Of a DNA stretch of 5,103 nucleotides, positions 4,120-5,103 are shown piece after piece. The notes under the pieces are model-generated. The model saw only the letters and a program-made list of their open reading frames with translations. It made no database searches and was not told the DNA's origin. Source of the DNA: Conexibacter sp. (GTDB lineage: Bacteria > Actinomycetota > Thermoleophilia > Solirubrobacterales > Solirubrobacteraceae). The stretch spans positions 1-5,103 of the forward strand of contig JAOPZD010000196.1 of NCBI GenBank assembly GCA_025964295.1, written 5' to 3'. Position numbers and translations under genes: made by a program. Position 1 is the first letter of the stretch. Each line of letters begins with the position of its first letter.

Positions 4120-5103
4120 ATGGACGACCTTCGCCAGGCATGGGACCGAGACGGCTACGTGGCGCTCCGCGGCGCCGCCCCCACCGACGCGCCCTCCGCG
4201 TACGCCGAGCAGATCGCGGACGCGCGCGCGGGGCTGCTGGTCCGGGCGCCCGGCGACGACCAGGTCTCGCTGGCGACCCAGGCGCCCGAGCACGCCGGCG
4301 CGGTCGACCCCTACGCCCTCTCCGACGCCGCCCGCGCCCTGCTGCTGGCCGAGCCGCTGACCGCCTTCCTGACCGGCGTCTTCGGCGACGACGCCCCGCT
4401 GCTCTTCGACGCGACCGAGGCGACGGGCGGGGCGCCCGACGACGGCCCCTACCGCGACGCCACCTTCGTCGCCCTCACCGCCGAGCCCGAGACCCTCGTG
4501 ACCCTCGCGGTGGCCATCGGCGACGGCGCGGCCGTCACCGTCTTCCCCGGCTCGCAGCGCATCGCCACCACGCCCTTCAGCGGCCGCTACCGCCACTTCA
4601 ACCCCGAGCGCGACGGCGACGCCGCCCTCCAGCGCCACCGCGACGAGCTCGCCACGCACCTGGCCGACGCGGCAAGCGACACCATCACCTTGGAACCCGG
4701 CGACATCGTGGTCTGGACCGCCGACCTCGTCCACCGGCCGCCCACCGGCCCCGCGCTGATCGCCCACCTCTGCCCCGCCCGCGTCCAGCCCGGCTGGTTC
4801 GCCTACCGTCCCGAGCGCGCGCGCCACGCCGCCCACGACGCCGGCCGCGCCTGGATCGCCACCCAGTACTACGACCTGGTCGACGCCGTCACCGCCGAGC
4901 TGGCGCCGACGCCCGTCAGCGACGCCGAGGACGAGGCCGAGCTCACGCGCGTCGAGGACGCGATGCGCGAGCACGACCAGGACCTCGCAACCGAGCCGCA
5001 GCCCGGCACCCAGGACCCGGCGAGCCCCGCGGCGCCCCGCCGCGGCGGTGGCCTCGTCGACTCCGTGCGCGGCATGCTCAACCGCCGCGGCCGCGGCCGC
5101 TAG
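4120..5103 (+). CDS. Phytanoyl-CoA dioxygenase (PhyH)-like protein with altered metal site
   Basis: PhyH-family enzymes are non-haem Fe(II)/2-oxoglutarate oxygenases with an HxD...H iron site in a double-stranded beta-helix. In this 327-aa protein the opening WDRDGYVALRG (8-18) matches the typical N-terminus. Further on, FPGSQRI (142-148) matches the PGSH block and LEPGDIVVWTADLVHRPP (191-208) the distal-His block, with H205 as the likely second ligand. The expected HxD reads Y111-R112-D113, so the first His is missing while Asp is kept. No obvious substitute His or clear 2-oxoglutarate Arg stands out. It may be inactive, use another metal arrangement, or belong to a divergent subfamily. Residues 265-327 form an extension: acidic (268-288), then Pro/Gly/Gln-rich, then a basic amphipathic end, GLVDSVRGMLNRRGRGR. 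ATG 4120 is chosen over TTG 4108. The stop TAG is the last codon of the window. Substrate unknown. Confidence 0.75.
   Translation: MDDLRQAWDRDGYVALRGAAPTDAPSAYAEQIADARAGLLVRAPGDDQVSLATQAPEHAGAVDPYALSDAARALLLAEPLTAFLTGVFGDDAPLLFDATEATGGAPDDGPYRDATFVALTAEPETLVTLAVAIGDGAAVTVFPGSQRIATTPFSGRYRHFNPERDGDAALQRHRDELATHLADAASDTITLEPGDIVVWTADLVHRPPTGPALIAHLCPARVQPGWFAYRPERARHAAHDAGRAWIATQYYDLVDAVTAELAPTPVSDAEDEAELTRVEDAMREHDQDLATEPQPGTQDPASPAAPRRGGGLVDSVRGMLNRRGRGR

Noticed and set aside
3434..4360. 308-codon plus-strand frame spanning the end of DUF1330, the GtrA gene and the start of the PhyH-like gene
   Set aside because: It is Thr/Pro/Ser/Arg repeats caused by frame shift relative to real genes, with no conserved feature.
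3814..4974. 386-codon minus-strand frame antisense to the dioxygenase-like gene
   Set aside because: It is Gly/Val/Glu low-complexity sequence, runs into an out-of-frame reading of the GtrA gene, and has no domain. The plus-strand frame carries the PhyH blocks.
1..5103. Defence system, CRISPR, insertion sequence, attachment site or phage-related content near the tRNA gene
   Set aside because: No direct repeats, transposase or integrase motifs were found, and no repeat of the tRNA 3' end was seen elsewhere in the window. The genes look like ordinary chromosomal content.

Overview
This is a chromosomal stretch of very GC-rich DNA with strong G/C preference at third codon positions. It most resembles a high-GC actinobacterium. 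Gene content (an actinobacterial-type ABC-F ATPase, a PTH2-type peptidyl-tRNA hydrolase, a GtrA protein) and several SD-less starts sitting just downstream of TANNNT hexamers fit a deep-branching actinobacterial lineage such as the Thermoleophilia/Solirubrobacterales. That placement is inference; no marker here settles it. There is no mobile element, CRISPR array, rRNA or phage-like gene. Because G+C is so high, very long antisense and out-of-frame open frames exist (up to about 840 codons) and are spurious.

Layout. (1) Positions 1-38, minus: first 12 codons of a gene running off the left edge, with its own promoter-like TACCGT. (2) Positions 76-2597, minus: in the direction of transcription, tRNA-Arg(UCU), a hairpin, a short membrane-anchored zinc-ribbon protein, a short two-helix membrane protein, and a 546-aa ABC-F ATPase that ends in a 7-bp hairpin. 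(3) Positions 2655-3696, plus, divergent from the tRNA: a peptidyl-tRNA hydrolase 2 family protein that appears to be an internal duplication with a dead N-terminal copy, then a DUF1330-family protein 10 nt downstream. (4) Positions 3683-4060, minus: a small GtrA-family membrane protein whose end overlaps the DUF1330 gene tail to tail by 14 bp. (5) Positions 4120-5103, plus, divergent from the GtrA gene: a phytanoyl-CoA-dioxygenase-like protein whose first iron-binding His position is Tyr, with a charged C-terminal tail; its stop codon is the last codon of the window.

Working together. The tRNA gene, the peptidyl-tRNA hydrolase and the ABC-F protein all concern translation (a tRNA, rescue of peptidyl-tRNA, and probable action at the ribosomal E site), so this side of the window has a loose translation theme, but nothing shows a physical pathway. 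The other genes look like unrelated housekeeping or accessory genes. I see no clear new multi-gene system. The points most worth a second look are the shared TANNNT-to-start arrangement (probable leaderless transcripts), the duplicated and half-degenerate PTH2 protein, and the H-to-Y change in the dioxygenase-like protein.
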